Assembly: GCF_038622445.1 (NCBI RefSeq)
Contig: NZ_CP152019.1
Location: 2,144,501 to 2,208,500 of the forward strand
DNA from: Sporosarcina sp. FSL K6-1522
GTDB taxonomy: Bacteria; Bacillota; Bacilli; Bacillales_A; Planococcaceae
Length of the DNA stretch: 64,000 nt
Reading direction: 5' to 3'
The notes below the pieces were generated by a model that made no database searches, was not told the origin of the DNA, and saw only the letters and a program-made list of their open reading frames with translations. Below are positions 50,971-59,619 of the stretch, one piece after another. The number at the start of each line of letters is the position of its first letter. The stretch's first letter is position 1. A program made the translations under genes and the position numbers.

Positions 50971-51489
50971 TTGACAGTTATTCGAGTAGAGCAACCGCGA
51001 GATTTTGCGGTTATAAAAGAAGTGAATGATCTTGCTTTTGGGCAAGAAGGGGAGTCGGAGCTCATTGCTAACCTTCGAGGATCCGATGCCTTTATTCCAG
51101 AACTATCGTTGGTAGCTGAAAGCGACAAGCGGGAAATCATCGGCCATATTCTTTTTAGTGTCATTCATATTGAAACAACGGTAGGGGCTGTGCAGTCATT
51201 GGCACTGGCACCAATGGCAGTGAAACCGGATTTTCAACACAAAGGCATAGGTTCATTGTTAATCAAAGAGGGTTTGAAACGCAGTCAGGAGCTTGGCTAC
51301 GCATCTGTTGTTGTGTTAGGGCATAGCGATTATTATCCGAAATTCGGTTTTACGCTAGCGAGTGGCAAGGGCATCAAAGCACCATTCGATGTGCCGGATG
51401 AAGCATTTATGGTCATGGAACTGCAACATGGTGCGCTGGACAATGCGCAGGGGACAGTCCAGTACCCAGAAGCATTTATGGGGGTATAA
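50971..51489 (+). CDS. GNAT-family N-acetyltransferase (YhbS-like)
   Basis: A 172-residue acetyltransferase. The acetyl-CoA loop is LAPMAVKPDFQHKGIGSLLI, followed by VVVLGHSDYYPKFGF, typical of the YhbS group. The TTG at 50971 lies 7 nt after AAAGGAGG and is preferred to in-frame codons upstream. The substrate is unknown. Confidence 0.82.
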   Translation: MTVIRVEQPRDFAVIKEVNDLAFGQEGESELIANLRGSDAFIPELSLVAESDKREIIGHILFSVIHIETTVGAVQSLALAPMAVKPDFQHKGIGSLLIKEGLKRSQELGYASVVVLGHSDYYPKFGFTLASGKGIKAPFDVPDEAFMVMELQHGALDNAQGTVQYPEAFMGV

Positions 51490-51524
51490 AAACGAGATTC
51501 CGCTTACGTGGAATCTCGTTTTTA
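51488..51524. terminator. Bidirectional terminator
   Basis: AAAAACGAGATTCC pairs perfectly with GGAATCTCGTTTTT, between converging genes. Confidence 0.9.
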
Positions 51525-51530
51525 TATAAA

Positions 51531-51905
51531 TTATGATTTCAGCTTATCGTTTAAGATACCGTCCTCTAGGACAGAGAATTTATCTCCATATACCTTTGTA
51601 ATATGAACGTCTCCCCATGCACATAGCGCTTCTAATATACTTTCTAAACTTAAACCGTATTCACTTAGTTCATATTCTACTTTTGGTGGTACTTGGTTAT
51701 AAGAAATCCGATTAATGACGCCATCTGCCTCTAGCTCTCGTAATTGTTGCGTGAGCATTTTTTGTGTAATGTCGGGCATGAGGCGTTTCAATTCACTTGT
51801 CCGTTTTTTTCCGTGTGTTAAGTGGCATAGAATGACACATTTCCACTTCCCACCGATTACTTCTAATGTCGCTTCGACGGATATGTTGTACTTCTTTTTT
51901 GTCAT
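51531..51905 (-). CDS. HxlR-family transcriptional regulator
   Basis: A 124-residue winged-helix protein with the HxlR pattern: VEATLEVIGGKWKCVILCHL at the start (IGGKWKCVIL), the recognition part FNELKRLMPDITQKMLTQQL-like (LKRLMPDITQKMLTQQLREL), and the wing VPPKVEYELSEYG. C45-type redox cysteines are limited to the one in KCVILC. HxlR proteins often sense aldehydes, quinones or disulfide stress. It is divergent from an MFS and an aldo-keto reductase gene, its likely targets. Confidence 0.87.
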   Translation of the reverse strand: MTKKKYNISVEATLEVIGGKWKCVILCHLTHGKKRTSELKRLMPDITQKMLTQQLRELEADGVINRISYNQVPPKVEYELSEYGLSLESILEALCAWGDVHITKVYGDKFSVLEDGILNDKLKS

Positions 51906-51933
51906 CGTTATCCTCCTCGTTTATAGGAACTTG

Positions 51934-51987
51934 AAAGTACCTATATCACTTTTGGGTGCCTATCGTACTTTAAAGTGCGTACTTTTC
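51934..51987. promoter_or_regulatory. Candidate HxlR operators
   Basis: AAAGTAC at 51934-51940, a palindromic GTACTTTAAAGTGC at 51965-51978, and a further GTACTTT at 51979-51985 lie between the divergent genes. The repeated GTACTTT element fits the paired dyads bound by HxlR/HypR-type regulators. Confidence 0.45.
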
Positions 51988-52092
51988 TTTTTAATCCCCG
52001 TGATTCATACTAACATTTGCCGGTAGAATTATACGATATTCAGCTCTTTGTAACTTACATCATACAGCGAAGAAAAGACAGGATGTGAAAAG

Positions 52093-53292
52093 ATGATTGG
52101 AGATAAAAAGCGAAGTATGTTGGCGCTACTTGCATTGGCTATCAGTGCATTTGCGATTGGGACAACAGAATTTGTTAGTGTCGGACTGTTGCCGGTGATA
52201 GCCCAAGACTTAATGATATCAATGACAACAGCAGGACTAACGGTTTCTTTGTATGCATTGGGTGTCATGGTAGGCGCGCCGGTTTTAACATCACTTACTT
52301 CTAGGAGGCCACGGAAGTCCTTATTGTTATGGATTATGGTAATCTTTATAGGAGGGAACGTGATTGCGGCAGGTGCGACGAGCGTCAGCGTGTTATTGAT
52401 CGGCCGTGTTATTGCTGCTTTTGCCCATGGTGTCTTTATGTCCATTGGTTCGACGATTGCTGCGGATTTAGTTCCTGAAAATCGTAGAGCAAGCGCAATT
52501 TCGATTATGTTTACAGGACTAACGGTTGCGACGATTACGGGGGTTCCATTTGGCACATTTATTGGTCAACAGTTTGGTTGGCGCTTTGCCTTTGTGGCCA
52601 TTGTTGTCATCGGAATTGTCGGGTTTATCGCGAACAGTTTGCTTATCCCATCTGATTTACGACAAAGCCCTCCGACAACGATTCGGGATCAGGTTAAGCT
52701 TGTGACAAATGGTCGAATATTATTGGTATTGGGCATTACGGCGCTCGGGTATGGAGGAACGTTCGTTGTCTTCACTTACTTATCGCCATTACTTCAGACG
52801 ATTACGGGATTTACACAAGGGGCAATTGTGATGATCTTACTCGTTTATGGGATTGCGATTGCCATTGGGAATATGATTGGTGGCAAGCTGTCGAATAACA
52901 ACCCGATTCGTTCACTGTTCTATATGTTTATTGCACAAGCGATTGTGCTGTTAGTATTAACATTTACGGCACCCTTTAAAATGACTGGTTTAGTGACCAT
53001 ACTTTTCATGGGCTTGTTTGCTTTTATGAACGTGCCGGGACTGCAAGTGTATGTCGTCATGTTAGCTGAACGATTTGTCCCGAGTGCAGTGGACGTCGCT
53101 TCAGCTATGAACATAGCTGCCTTTAATGCGGGCATTGCGATGGGCGCATATGTAGGAGGAGTCATAGCTGATTCACTAGGGCTCATTCATACGGCTTGGA
53201 TTGGTGCGCTAATGGTCGGGATGGCTGCAATATTAACAGGGGTCAGCCGAATGCTAGAAAGAAAAGATCAGCAGCGATTGAAGCTGTCTTAA
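52093..53292 (+). CDS. MFS transporter, DHA1 family (AraJ/YdhP-like)
   Basis: A 399-residue drug:H+ antiporter-type protein with 12 hydrophobic segments. The first helix carries AISAFAIGTTEFVSVGLLP, typical of the sugar-efflux/AraJ branch of DHA1, and the loop 2-3 motif is SLTSRRPRKSLLL. It is 24 bp upstream of the aldo-keto reductase gene and divergent from hxlR, so both are probably induced together by an electrophile or drug. The exported substrate is unknown. Confidence 0.85.
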   Translation: MIGDKKRSMLALLALAISAFAIGTTEFVSVGLLPVIAQDLMISMTTAGLTVSLYALGVMVGAPVLTSLTSRRPRKSLLLWIMVIFIGGNVIAAGATSVSVLLIGRVIAAFAHGVFMSIGSTIAADLVPENRRASAISIMFTGLTVATITGVPFGTFIGQQFGWRFAFVAIVVIGIVGFIANSLLIPSDLRQSPPTTIRDQVKLVTNGRILLVLGITALGYGGTFVVFTYLSPLLQTITGFTQGAIVMILLVYGIAIAIGNMIGGKLSNNNPIRSLFYMFIAQAIVLLVLTFTAPFKMTGLVTILFMGLFAFMNVPGLQVYVVMLAERFVPSAVDVASAMNIAAFNAGIAMGAYVGGVIADSLGLIHTAWIGALMVGMAAILTGVSRMLERKDQQRLKLS

Positions 53293-53316
53293 ATTTGAAA
53301 ATGGAGGTAGCTAAAA

Positions 53317-54144
53317 ATGAAAAACTTACAATCGACAACAACATTGCATAATGGTGTGGAAATGCCTTGGTTCGGTCTTGGTGTTTTTAAAGTGGAAGAA
53401 GGGCAAGAACTCGTAGATGCGGTAAAAACAGCGATCCAACATGGTTATCGCAGTATTGATACGGCAACGATTTACGGTAATGAAGTCGGGGTTGGACAAG
53501 GGATACGCGAAGCGGGTATTGCGAGGGAAGATGTGTTTATCACGTCGAAAGTTTGGAATGCGGAGCAAGGGTATGAAACGACCATTGCAGCTTACGAAGA
53601 GAGTTTGAAGAAGTTAGGCGTAGAGTATTTGGATTTATACCTCATTCACTGGCCTGTGGTGGGGAAATATAAAGAGACATGGCGGGCACTTGAAACGCTT
53701 TATAAAGAAGGGCGAGTGAAGGCTATTGGCGTCAGTAACTTCCAAATTCATCATCTTGAAGATCTATTGAAAGATGCGGAAATTAAACCAATGGTTAACC
53801 AAGTGGAATACCATCCGCATTTGACACAACAAGAATTGCATGCTTTTTGTCAAGAGCAAGGTATTCAGTTGGAAGCGTGGTCCCCGCTGATGGCAGGTCA
53901 ATTGCTCGATAACCAAGATCTTCAAGAAATTGCAGATAAGTACGGGAAGTCTGTGGCTCAAATCATTTTGCGCTGGGATTTACAAAATGGCGTTGTTACG
54001 ATTCCAAAATCGACAAAAGCACATCGCATTGCTGAAAATGCAACAATTTTTGATTTCGAATTAACAGCGGAAGATATGGAACGTATTCATAACTTGAATC
54101 AGAATCACCGAGTAGGTCCAGATCCGGATAACTTTGATTTTTAA
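53317..54144 (+). CDS. Aldo/keto reductase (YvgN-like glyoxal/methylglyoxal reductase)
   Basis: A 275-residue NADPH-dependent reductase. The catalytic tetrad is visible: D in IDTATIYGNE together with Y (TIYGNE), K in ITSKVW, and H in LIHWPV. The cofactor end reads IPKSTKAHRIAENATIF. GGAGGT lies 9 nt before the ATG. It is the second gene of the MFS operon, which with hxlR forms a small detoxification module for reactive aldehydes or quinones. Confidence 0.88.
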   Translation: MKNLQSTTTLHNGVEMPWFGLGVFKVEEGQELVDAVKTAIQHGYRSIDTATIYGNEVGVGQGIREAGIAREDVFITSKVWNAEQGYETTIAAYEESLKKLGVEYLDLYLIHWPVVGKYKETWRALETLYKEGRVKAIGVSNFQIHHLEDLLKDAEIKPMVNQVEYHPHLTQQELHAFCQEQGIQLEAWSPLMAGQLLDNQDLQEIADKYGKSVAQIILRWDLQNGVVTIPKSTKAHRIAENATIFDFELTAEDMERIHNLNQNHRVGPDPDNFDF

Positions 54145-54155
54145 TTATTCAAAAG

Positions 54156-54193
54156 CAATAGCTTTGTATGTTTGACGGCATACAAAGCTATTG
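54156..54193. terminator. Perfect hairpin after the aldo/keto reductase gene
   Basis: A 15-bp perfect stem CAATAGCTTTGTATG / CATACAAAGCTATTG with an 8-nt loop. Only a short TTATA follows. Confidence 0.75.
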
Positions 54194-54208
54194 TTATAGA
54201 CATAGCAG

Positions 54209-54237
54209 TTGTAATCTCATGGAAGCTATGGCATAAT
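54209..54237 (+). promoter_or_regulatory. Promoter of the Mef-like gene leader
   Basis: TTGTAA (54209-54214) and CATAAT (54232-54237) with a 17-bp spacer. Transcripts would start near 54244, about 25 nt before the leader ORF. Confidence 0.55.
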
Positions 54238-54268
54238 TCCAAGTAACAAGAAAAGGGGGGCTGTTTTC

Positions 54269-54292
54269 ATGTATTATGTTCGTATTTGGTAA
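54269..54292 (+). CDS. Seven-residue leader peptide (MYYVRIW) upstream of the Mef-like gene
   Basis: A complete mini-ORF ATG to TAA with AAAAGGGGGG 8 nt upstream, one of the strongest ribosome binding sites in the window. It is followed after 10 nt by a terminator-like hairpin. Drug-inducible ribosome methylase and efflux genes often carry such leaders, on which antibiotic-bound ribosomes stall. The peptide has an arginine flanked by hydrophobic residues but not the known RLR stalling motif. That it is translated is an inference. Confidence 0.5.
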   Translation: MYYVRIW

Positions 54293-54302
54293 GTTGGCAA
54301 TA

Positions 54303-54341
54303 AAAAGCAGATTTTTTCCACACGATACGTGGGCTTTTTTG
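54303..54341 (+). terminator. Attenuator-like terminator directly after the leader ORF
   Basis: CCAC and GTGG (with an outer AAAAAGC/GCTTTTTT pairing) form a hairpin followed by TTTTTTG. The CGTATTTGG codons of the leader can alternatively pair with its 5' arm (CC...ATACG). Confidence 0.5.
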
Positions 54342-54380
54342 TCATACTTATTATTTACGAATACATAGATGAAGATGGCT

Positions 54381-54450
54381 TAGGCGGGATGTGCCTAGCC
54401 CTTATTAACTTGACTCGGCAGGACTACAAACTTCCTGTCGAGCTAAGTTA
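54381..54450 (+). other. Structured part of the Mef-like gene leader
   Basis: Two stable stems follow the first terminator: GGCTTAGGC / GCCTAGCC (about 54377-54400) and TAACTT-CTCG-CAGGA / TCCTG-CGAG-AAGTTA (about 54405-54450). They may act in alternative folding of the leader. No gene is seen between 54293 and 54614. Confidence 0.45.
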
Positions 54451-54524
54451 AATCTCTAGTGGATGTCAGAAATTTTGACTTGTGCTGGAGTGTCAATCAT
54501 ATATGTACTTCTTCTTTTAAGTAT

Positions 54525-54567
54525 GCAGACTAAAGCGCATTGTGCGGATTTTAGCCTGTATTTTTTA
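54525..54567 (+). terminator. Second leader terminator before the Mef-like gene
   Basis: CAGACTAAAG pairs with TTTTAGCCTG and is followed by TATTTTTTATT. It ends 48 bp before the start codon and so would block expression unless bypassed. Confidence 0.65.
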
Positions 54568-54614
54568 TTGCCTAAATCACTAGATTACCAATAAAAATAT
54601 AGGAGAAGATCACA

Positions 54615-55829
54615 ATGAATAATAACAACTGGCAACGGAATTTCTTTACAATTTGGACAGGGCAAGCGATTTCGCTAATTACAAGTGCTGTGTTACAAAT
54701 GGCGATTATTTGGTATTTAACAGATACAACAGGCTCAGCTGCTGTACTGTCGATTGCAGCAATAGTCGGCTTTTTGCCACAAGCTTTATTTGGCTCTTTC
54801 ATCGGGGTATTAGTGGATCGATGGAACCGAAAATTTGTGATGATTGGAGCAGACTTGATTATTGCGGCGGCAGGTGGACTATTGGCCTTTCTCGTCTTGA
54901 CAATGGAGTTACCGGTCTGGCTTGTCATGGTGATTTTATTTGTGCGCAGTGTAGGTACAGCTTTCCACACACCAGCGCTTGGTGCGATTACACCACTTTT
55001 AGTGCCAGAAGAACAACTAACTAAATGTGCGGGGTATACACAATCGCTTCAATCGGTGAGTTTTATTTTAAGTCCTGCAATAGCGGCATTTATGTATGCA
55101 GCATGGGATTTAACAGCAGTGATTTATCTCGATATTGTTGGGGCTATTATTGCCAGCATAACAGTTGTCTTTATAATGATTCCAAAGCATGAGCGTGTTG
55201 TGAGTGCGACGACAAGTGTGTTAGGTGAGATGAAGGCGGGCTATGCAATACTCAAAAGCCATCAAGCCTTATTTGCCTTGCTATGGATTGGAGCGATGTA
55301 TTCGTTTATCTACATGCCAATCAATGCATTATTTCCATTGATGAGTATGGAATACTTTGGAGGGACAACGAAGCACGCTGCGATTGTTGAAATTTTGTTT
55401 GCAGTAGGAATGTTGAGCGGCGGAGTTGTCCTCGGTGTGACAGGTGGCTTTAAAAATCGGGCGATGAGCATTGTGGCTTCGTTATTTTTAATGGGGGCGG
55501 CATTGACCATTTCAGGCTTACTGTCTGTCAATGGTTTCATCGCATTTGCGGTGATGTGTATGCTAATGGGGGTATCAGCGCCTTTTTTCAATGGGGTATT
55601 TACAGCGCTCATTCAAGAAAAGATAGCACCTGAATATTTGGGACGTGTATTTGGTTTACTTGGTAGTCTTTTTTCGCTGGCGATGCCGGGAGGTTTAATT
55701 TTATCGGCTTTGTTTGCAGATCGGCTAGGTGTGCATAATTGGTTTACCATCTCGGGAGTTGCGGTACTGTTGTTATCCGTCTTCTGTGCAATGATTCCTG
55801 CCATTCGAAAGTTGGAACAATCGCGGTGA
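54615..55829 (+). CDS. MefA-like macrolide efflux MFS transporter
   Basis: A 404-residue MFS protein with 12 hydrophobic segments. It looks similar to MefA/MefE macrolide efflux pumps (from memory) in many stretches: FFTIWTGQAISLITSAVLQM, GVLVDRWNRKFVMIGADLII, FHTPALGAITPLLVPEEQL, YMPINALFPL and EYLGRVFGLLGS. It would export macrolides or related drugs, alone or with an ABC-F protein not present here. Expression is expected to be low by default because of terminators in its leader. GGAGAAG lies before the ATG. Confidence 0.8.
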   Translation: MNNNNWQRNFFTIWTGQAISLITSAVLQMAIIWYLTDTTGSAAVLSIAAIVGFLPQALFGSFIGVLVDRWNRKFVMIGADLIIAAAGGLLAFLVLTMELPVWLVMVILFVRSVGTAFHTPALGAITPLLVPEEQLTKCAGYTQSLQSVSFILSPAIAAFMYAAWDLTAVIYLDIVGAIIASITVVFIMIPKHERVVSATTSVLGEMKAGYAILKSHQALFALLWIGAMYSFIYMPINALFPLMSMEYFGGTTKHAAIVEILFAVGMLSGGVVLGVTGGFKNRAMSIVASLFLMGAALTISGLLSVNGFIAFAVMCMLMGVSAPFFNGVFTALIQEKIAPEYLGRVFGLLGSLFSLAMPGGLILSALFADRLGVHNWFTISGVAVLLLSVFCAMIPAIRKLEQSR

Positions 55830-55836
55830 TACAATA

Positions 55837-55880
55837 AAAATGGAGTGATCTTCGATTGTGAAGATCACTCCATTTTATTT
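55837..55880. terminator. Bidirectional terminator, 17-bp perfect stem
   Basis: AAAATGGAGTGATCTTC pairs with GAAGATCACTCCATTTT; it serves both the Mef-like gene and the converging sulfatase gene. Confidence 0.9.
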
Positions 55881-57722
55881 TCCGTAGGATTTCAAAATCT
55901 GATCAGATTGTTGCATAATTTTTAAGGTGTTATCGATTGATTGCTGTGTTTGATTGGTCCGGTTCTTTTCTTTCATTGTTTTTGAGTTATACAAGATTGC
56001 TGGCAATTTAGCGCTGGGTGCAACATAGAGCGTGTTATCGTTGATGAACGAACTACCTGGCAAATGGTAGCGCATGCCGAGCAAATTATGTTTGTACTGA
56101 AACAAATTATGGCCAATCATCTGCGCATTATGCTCAATACTGAGTAAGTTCAATAAGGTTGGCATTAAGTCGATTTGTCCACCTAAATGGCTAATGGTTT
56201 CTCCTGTGAAAAGCCCACCACCTGTGAAAATCACTGGAATGGTAAAGCGATCTTGTAAGTTGTACGGATGGTCGAGTATATCTGAAAGAATGGCCTCATC
56301 ATTTTTCGTGACCGGTGCCCCATGAATACCTGAATGATCTCCGTAAATTAAAATCAATGAGTCATCATACAGCCCTTCTTTTTTTAGCGTCTCTATGAAT
56401 TCTCCGATTTGTTCATCTACATAACGGACGGATTGCAAGTAATTGCCGACATAGGTGCCCTCGTAATTCTCAGGCAAAGAGAGGTATTCAAGATGCTCAG
56501 GCATTTCAAATGGTGTATGGCTTGTCAGTGTAACAATGTTGGCGTATATTTTTTCATGCGCTTTTAGTTGAGCAGGGAGTTGGTCAGAAACGAAATTGAA
56601 CAATACTTCATCTGCCGGTCCGAAGCCGATTTCCTGCTCAGCTGGAATTTCTTGATCTGTATATGTGTACTCAAAGCCAAGTGCTGGATAGAGTTTTTCG
56701 CGGCTCCAATAGGTAATATCATCTGCATGGTAGGTCGCAGTGCCATAACCGTGCTCTTGCAACGTACGTGGCAAGGAGGGAACAGGCTCGCCGCTAATGA
56801 CGTTGACTGTTGGATCCATTCCTTCTGGATAAATGGACGTATGCATCAGCCATTCTGCGTCAGATGTATTGCCTGCCCCGATTTGCTGATAGACGTTATC
56901 GAAGTATGTACTTTCCTTTAATAACGCATTTAGATACGGTGTGATCTCCTGGTTATTCACTTTTTTATTGAGCACAAAGCCTTGTAGCGACTCCACTTGA
57001 ATGACAAATACATGCCGATCTTTGGCGATGCCATAGGATTTATGTTCGGTGGATGGAACATAATCATTGCCCTTTAACTTTTCAATGTCTTGTTCGGATA
57101 AATTACTATCAGAGGCAAGTGCAGTCCCGAAACTACGTGTGAAAACTTGCACGGCTTGCGATTGTAAATAGCCGTTCTCTTTTGCAAAATAGGAAACGTC
57201 AATAAGTGGCTGCCTGAATGCAAGGAGTGTTGTGACTAGACCGATGCAGCCAAATAGCACGGCTAATCGTTTACTCAACTGCACAGAAAGTTTCGCTTTT
57301 TTTGATTTGAAATAAAATGCAATTGGAATGATCAGCAACACGTCGAATAAAAATAGGAAATCATACGGTTTGCTTAGCAAGCCAATCGTTCCACCTACCG
57401 AATTCGATTGATACAGTTGTTGTAAATCGTAATAAGATGGAATCGTTGAAAAGTAGCGTGTGTAATAAATAATCGCAATAAAAAGGACGGATAATAGGGC
57501 GTTAAATAGGAAGATGCTCGTCCAAGCACGTTTCTTCGCGAATAGAATCACAAGTGATAGCATAAATGCCCAAAGTGGGAATTCGATGAGTGCAATATGA
57601 ATAACTGATTTATTATGAAAAACGGCTAAGCGGAAGGCGATAATTTTAATGAATAGTAGGATTAAAATGATGGTATTCGGATGTATAAGAATGGACTTCA
57701 CGTTACGGTTCAACCATTTCAC
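55875..57722 (-). CDS. LTA synthase family sulfatase (LtaS-like)
   Basis: A 615-residue membrane enzyme that would polymerise glycerol phosphate from phosphatidylglycerol to lipoteichoic acid. The N-terminal third has five hydrophobic helices. The extracellular sulfatase domain has metal ligand E244 (QVESLQGF), nucleophile T286 (GAGNTSDAEW), and metal residues in IYGDHSGIHG. I start at GTG 57722, 8 nt after AGGAGG; a GTG at 57731 overlaps the ribosome binding site. Genomes of this group usually hold several LtaS paralogues (primase, stress form), so which one this is remains open. Confidence 0.88.
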   Translation of the reverse strand: MKWLNRNVKSILIHPNTIILILLFIKIIAFRLAVFHNKSVIHIALIEFPLWAFMLSLVILFAKKRAWTSIFLFNALLSVLFIAIIYYTRYFSTIPSYYDLQQLYQSNSVGGTIGLLSKPYDFLFLFDVLLIIPIAFYFKSKKAKLSVQLSKRLAVLFGCIGLVTTLLAFRQPLIDVSYFAKENGYLQSQAVQVFTRSFGTALASDSNLSEQDIEKLKGNDYVPSTEHKSYGIAKDRHVFVIQVESLQGFVLNKKVNNQEITPYLNALLKESTYFDNVYQQIGAGNTSDAEWLMHTSIYPEGMDPTVNVISGEPVPSLPRTLQEHGYGTATYHADDITYWSREKLYPALGFEYTYTDQEIPAEQEIGFGPADEVLFNFVSDQLPAQLKAHEKIYANIVTLTSHTPFEMPEHLEYLSLPENYEGTYVGNYLQSVRYVDEQIGEFIETLKKEGLYDDSLILIYGDHSGIHGAPVTKNDEAILSDILDHPYNLQDRFTIPVIFTGGGLFTGETISHLGGQIDLMPTLLNLLSIEHNAQMIGHNLFQYKHNLLGMRYHLPGSSFINDNTLYVAPSAKLPAILYNSKTMKEKNRTNQTQQSIDNTLKIMQQSDQILKSYGK

Positions 57723-58186
57723 CTTAAGCACCTCCTAGTAAATGTCTACAAATCTTAGTGTAACAAAACATGTATAGAAAATCGAAAAAAATGTGTGTGT
57801 TGAACGCTTTCTCTCACAATTATTACTGTATGTCATTCCTATTTAAAAATTGACAGAACAAACGACGATAATGATTCCCGAAAGTGAAAAAATTAAAGGC
57901 TCCCTTAATAGACGAGCTGAAGCCGAAAAGGATCTCTTATTTAGGTTGAAATGATAAAGGCTCCAATAAAAAATATGATAGTATGCTATCACAATAAATT
58001 CATTAGTCTATCTGGGACGTTTTAAGAACTCGAACAAAAAAGGCATCTGTATGCTTTACAACGAGCAGTTGACGAACTTGGACAAACCCTGTAATTTTTT
58101 CGTATTGTTTATGAAATGGCGGAGGATTCTTGATGAGTATGATAAAGTAAGGAAGATTAGGGATTTCCAGATGGGGAGTGGGAGCT
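57723..58186. other. Gene-free stretch
   Basis: AT-rich intergenic DNA with no gene that I can support. A short palindrome TATGATAGTATGCTATCA (57975-57992) is visible. A 20-codon stretch from about 58033 (LEQKRHLYALQRAVDELGQTL in part) resembles the coding end of a lost gene, but it has a stop directly upstream and no start. Confidence 0.45.
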
Positions 58187-58564
58187 ATGAATCAGATGTT
58201 TCGGATGGAAAGTGTCGTACCGATATTACGTATTTTCGATATCGAGAAGGCGAAAGCATTCTACGTGGATTATTTGGGTTTTATAATAGATTGGGAGCAT
58301 CGATTTGAAGAGAATTTTCCACGATATTTGCAAATATCACGTGGGCATTGTGCGATTCACTTAACGGAGCATCACGGAGATTGTAGTCCGGGAGCTGCGA
58401 TTAGGGTGAGCGTTAGTCATATACAAGCATTTACTGCAACCCTTCATGCGAAAGATTATAATTTTGCACGTCCTTGTCTTGAACTTACGCCATGGGGAAT
58501 GCAAGAACTAACCGTTATGGATCCATTCAATAATCGGATTATTTTCTTTGAGAATTGTTCATAA
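58187..58564 (+). CDS. Glyoxalase/bleomycin-resistance superfamily (VOC) protein
   Basis: A 125-residue VOC protein with the pattern VVPILRIFDIEKAKAFYVDYLGF, then YLQISRGHCAIHLTEHHGD and ELTVMDPFNNRIIFFE. The family binds drugs or metals, with members that sequester bleomycin. ATG 58187 has GGGGAG upstream; a GTG at 58178 is less likely. Function cannot be fixed. Its own terminator follows. Confidence 0.8.
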   Translation: MNQMFRMESVVPILRIFDIEKAKAFYVDYLGFIIDWEHRFEENFPRYLQISRGHCAIHLTEHHGDCSPGAAIRVSVSHIQAFTATLHAKDYNFARPCLELTPWGMQELTVMDPFNNRIIFFENCS

Positions 58565-58600
58565 AAAACAGGTACTCCATCACTGGGGTACCTGTTTTTG
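58563..58600. terminator. Bidirectional terminator
   Basis: AAAAACAGGTACTCC pairs with GGGGTACCTGTTTTT. Confidence 0.85.
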
Positions 58601-58602
58601 CC

Positions 58603-59619
58603 TTATTTCATCTTTGCTTTGCGAAATCCTGTATAGCTATCTAGCAGACTCGTTACAATGACAGCGAGCACAATAATTCCATAAATCCAGTTGAGTGAGG
58701 AGGATAAATTGTCTTGGGAATTGTCTAGTAGTTGTGAGAAGAAGGTGACGAATTCTGGATTGAGTACATTAGGATTGCTAGCGATGAAAATAAAGGCCAT
58801 GATACCGATAAGGTGAATGATTGCATTACTCGTTGCCAATTTGAATGTCCATTGACGTATTTTCGCTTTATAGGCGAGTAAAAATAGTTCGAGCAGCAGA
58901 AGTAAGGAGACGATAGGCCAATAGGAAAGAAGAACATCATGCTGAAAAACAGGCATAAGAAAATCTAACCCCTTTTGACCTTCTGTCGACGTATAGACGC
59001 CAATTAGATTGATGGCTTTAAAGTAAACGGCAGCCCAAATGATGAGCCAGAAGAAACCGAAGCCAATTTCGCTCTTGGTGATGGCTTTTTTCAATGGAAC
59101 GTTCGGAATACCTTTCAAGTCATCTGGTTTCCAAGGGGTACCAGCCAGTGTTAAAGGAACATGAACGTTGGGGGATATTGTGCGTTCTAAAATGATGAAA
59201 ACAATGGTCACCCAAAAGAAGTTTTGGATAGCTGCTTCGAGCACAATCCATATCGCTTCGCCAATTACACTTGAGATGGTGAGTAAGGACCATGATTCCA
59301 CGCTTGAAAGGGCTGCAATTTTTTGCAGGAGAAATAATGATAGCACGACGATAGAAACAATGGTCAATGTCAATTTCAGAATGGCGATATAGGCATCGTA
59401 AAACTTTGGCCCAATAAGGTGCATAGGGCGATCTCGGTATTGGGCGGCCAGAGAAGCTGGATTGCCAAGCTTCTCAAGTGCTTGCTTGACATGCACTTCT
59501 GCATAATTGTCCGGAAGCATATCTTCAATAGTCGAGCGTAGCTCCAATGCGATATCATCACGCATTTTTTCGGGTAATCGCCGCGTTACTTCTTGTATAT
59601 AGACCTCAATCAGTTCCAT
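58603..59619 (-). CDS. HAAS-domain membrane protein paired with a PadR regulator
   Basis: A 338-residue protein. The N-terminal 75 residues form an HAAS-type helical domain (MELIEVYIQEVTRRLPEKMR to LGNPASLAAQYRD), followed by six to seven membrane helices. ATG 59619 lies 9 nt after AGGGAG; ATG 59628 sits on that site. It overlaps the end of the padR gene by 14 bp. HAAS proteins next to PadR regulators are thought to pass membrane signals; no enzymatic role is known. A truncated paralogue of its C-terminal half lies at 61828. Confidence 0.8.
   Translation of the reverse strand: MELIEVYIQEVTRRLPEKMRDDIALELRSTIEDMLPDNYAEVHVKQALEKLGNPASLAAQYRDRPMHLIGPKFYDAYIAILKLTLTIVSIVVLSLFLLQKIAALSSVESWSLLTISSVIGEAIWIVLEAAIQNFFWVTIVFIILERTISPNVHVPLTLAGTPWKPDDLKGIPNVPLKKAITKSEIGFGFFWLIIWAAVYFKAINLIGVYTSTEGQKGLDFLMPVFQHDVLLSYWPIVSLLLLLELFLLAYKAKIRQWTFKLATSNAIIHLIGIMAFIFIASNPNVLNPEFVTFFSQLLDNSQDNLSSSLNWIYGIIVLAVIVTSLLDSYTGFRKAKMK

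Noticed and set aside
58051-58308. 85-codon frame before the VOC gene
   Set aside because: It overlaps the VOC gene out of frame and has no family features.
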